This document shows positions 5,175 to 5,622 of a stretch of 5,622 nt of DNA, one piece after another. The position numbers and the translations under genes were made by a program. The DNA comes from Desulfobacterales bacterium (GTDB taxonomy: Bacteria; Desulfobacterota; DSM-4660; Desulfatiglandales; Desulfatiglandaceae). The stretch covers positions 1 to 5,622 of the forward strand of contig JAKLQB010000205.1 of assembly GCA_022013615.1 (NCBI GenBank), written 5' to 3'. Numbering within the stretch: position 1 is the stretch's first letter; each line of letters begins with the position of its first letter. The notes beneath the pieces were generated by a model, which saw only the letters and a program-made list of their open reading frames with translations, had not been told where the DNA came from and searched no databases.

Positions 5175-5622
5175 ATGGGCAATACGGTTAAGATAAAAAT
5201 TAACGGAAAGGAACATGAAGTAGATGAAGGCAAGAGACTCCTTTTGATATTTGAGGAGAAAGGGGTTAAGGTTCCGCATCTCTGTTTTCATCATGCCCTC
5301 GTGCCCGGTGCATCATGTAAACTTTGTGTTGTGGAAATAAAGGAAAAGAATAACCCCCCCCCACACAAGGCTGTCATGTGCGGTAAAAGCCAAGGAAGGA
5401 TTTGAAATAACAACCGACAGTGCGATGGTACATCAGTTAAGGAACGTTGCGATTGGCAATCTCTTAAAATTGGCTCCCCATGCTGAAGTTATCCATCAGA
5501 TTGGTGAAGAATTCGGGCTCACAACAGGTGCAAAACCCGATGGTTGTATTCGCTGTCGCCTGTGTGTAAGGGTCTGTAAAGATATTATAGGTGCGATGGC
5601 GCTGAGGATGGTCAAAAGGGAA
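5175..5622 (+). CDS. [2Fe-2S]/[4Fe-4S] NuoG/HoxU-like protein, N-terminal part, frameshifted at a C9 run (partial, off right edge)
   Basis: ATG 5175 follows GGAGAT at 5163-5168. Residues 1-60 form a [2Fe-2S] ferredoxin fold: KIKINGKEHEVDEG, then C37-x10-C48-x2-C51 (LCFHHALVPGASCKLCVVEI). The frame then hits nine C at 5354-5362 and ends at a TGA just after 5400. Leaving out one C gives a continuous 149-residue protein to the window edge. It restores the fourth cluster ligand in RLSCAVKAKEG (C68), then LRNVAIGNLLKLAPHAEV, then a [4Fe-4S] motif CIRCRLCVRVC (C124, C127, C130, C134). This order is seen at the start of NuoG, HoxU, hydrogenase diaphorase-type subunits and some FAD-dependent oxidoreductases; the NuoG His-Cys cluster is absent. 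It may link the Mo complex to NAD(P)H or another carrier, but the deciding C-terminal part is missing. The frameshift may be a sequencing error in the homopolymer, a real mutation, or slippage. Confidence 0.8.

Overview
The window looks like a piece of chromosome from a mid-GC anaerobic bacterium. A sulfate-reducing or syntrophic member of the Desulfobacterota is my best guess. This rests on the Fe-S and molybdenum redox genes, the GAF and kinase-like pair, and the many small palindromes between genes. There is no rRNA or other taxonomic marker, so the assignment is an inference.

Left part, minus strand, read right to left. A broken ketopantoate-reductase-type gene (948-1461) has lost the middle of the protein and changed frame. 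It is followed by an intact 188-residue GAF-domain protein (337-903). Three bases after the GAF stop codon comes a GTG-started gene (1-333) that runs off the left edge. Its visible 111 residues resemble the N-lobe of a protein-kinase fold.

Middle, 1462-2196. This is a 735-base divergent intergenic region with no convincing gene. It holds several inverted and direct repeats, including an interleaved GC-rich pair of inverted repeats and a triplicated ATTCCA motif next to a tight GC hairpin. It looks like an accumulation of small dispersed repeat elements.

Right part, plus strand. Three genes appear to form one redox unit. The first is a 694-residue molybdopterin (bis-MGD) oxidoreductase of the DMSO reductase superfamily (2197-4281). 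The second is a 171-residue four-cluster ferredoxin-like subunit (4395-4910). The third is an N-terminal fragment with a [2Fe-2S] domain and a CxxCxxCxxxC [4Fe-4S] motif (5175-5622, open at the right edge). The third gene is out of frame across a run of nine C; removing one C restores a continuous reading frame. The catalytic subunit has no Tat signal and no room for one upstream. The partner genes are also soluble, so the simplest model is a cytoplasmic complex. Electrons would pass between the Mo centre, the ferredoxin-like subunit and a NuoG/HoxU-like module, whose missing C-terminal part may contact NAD(P)H or another carrier. The substrate cannot be read from the sequence.

The gaps between these three genes (113 and 264 bases) also carry inverted repeats.
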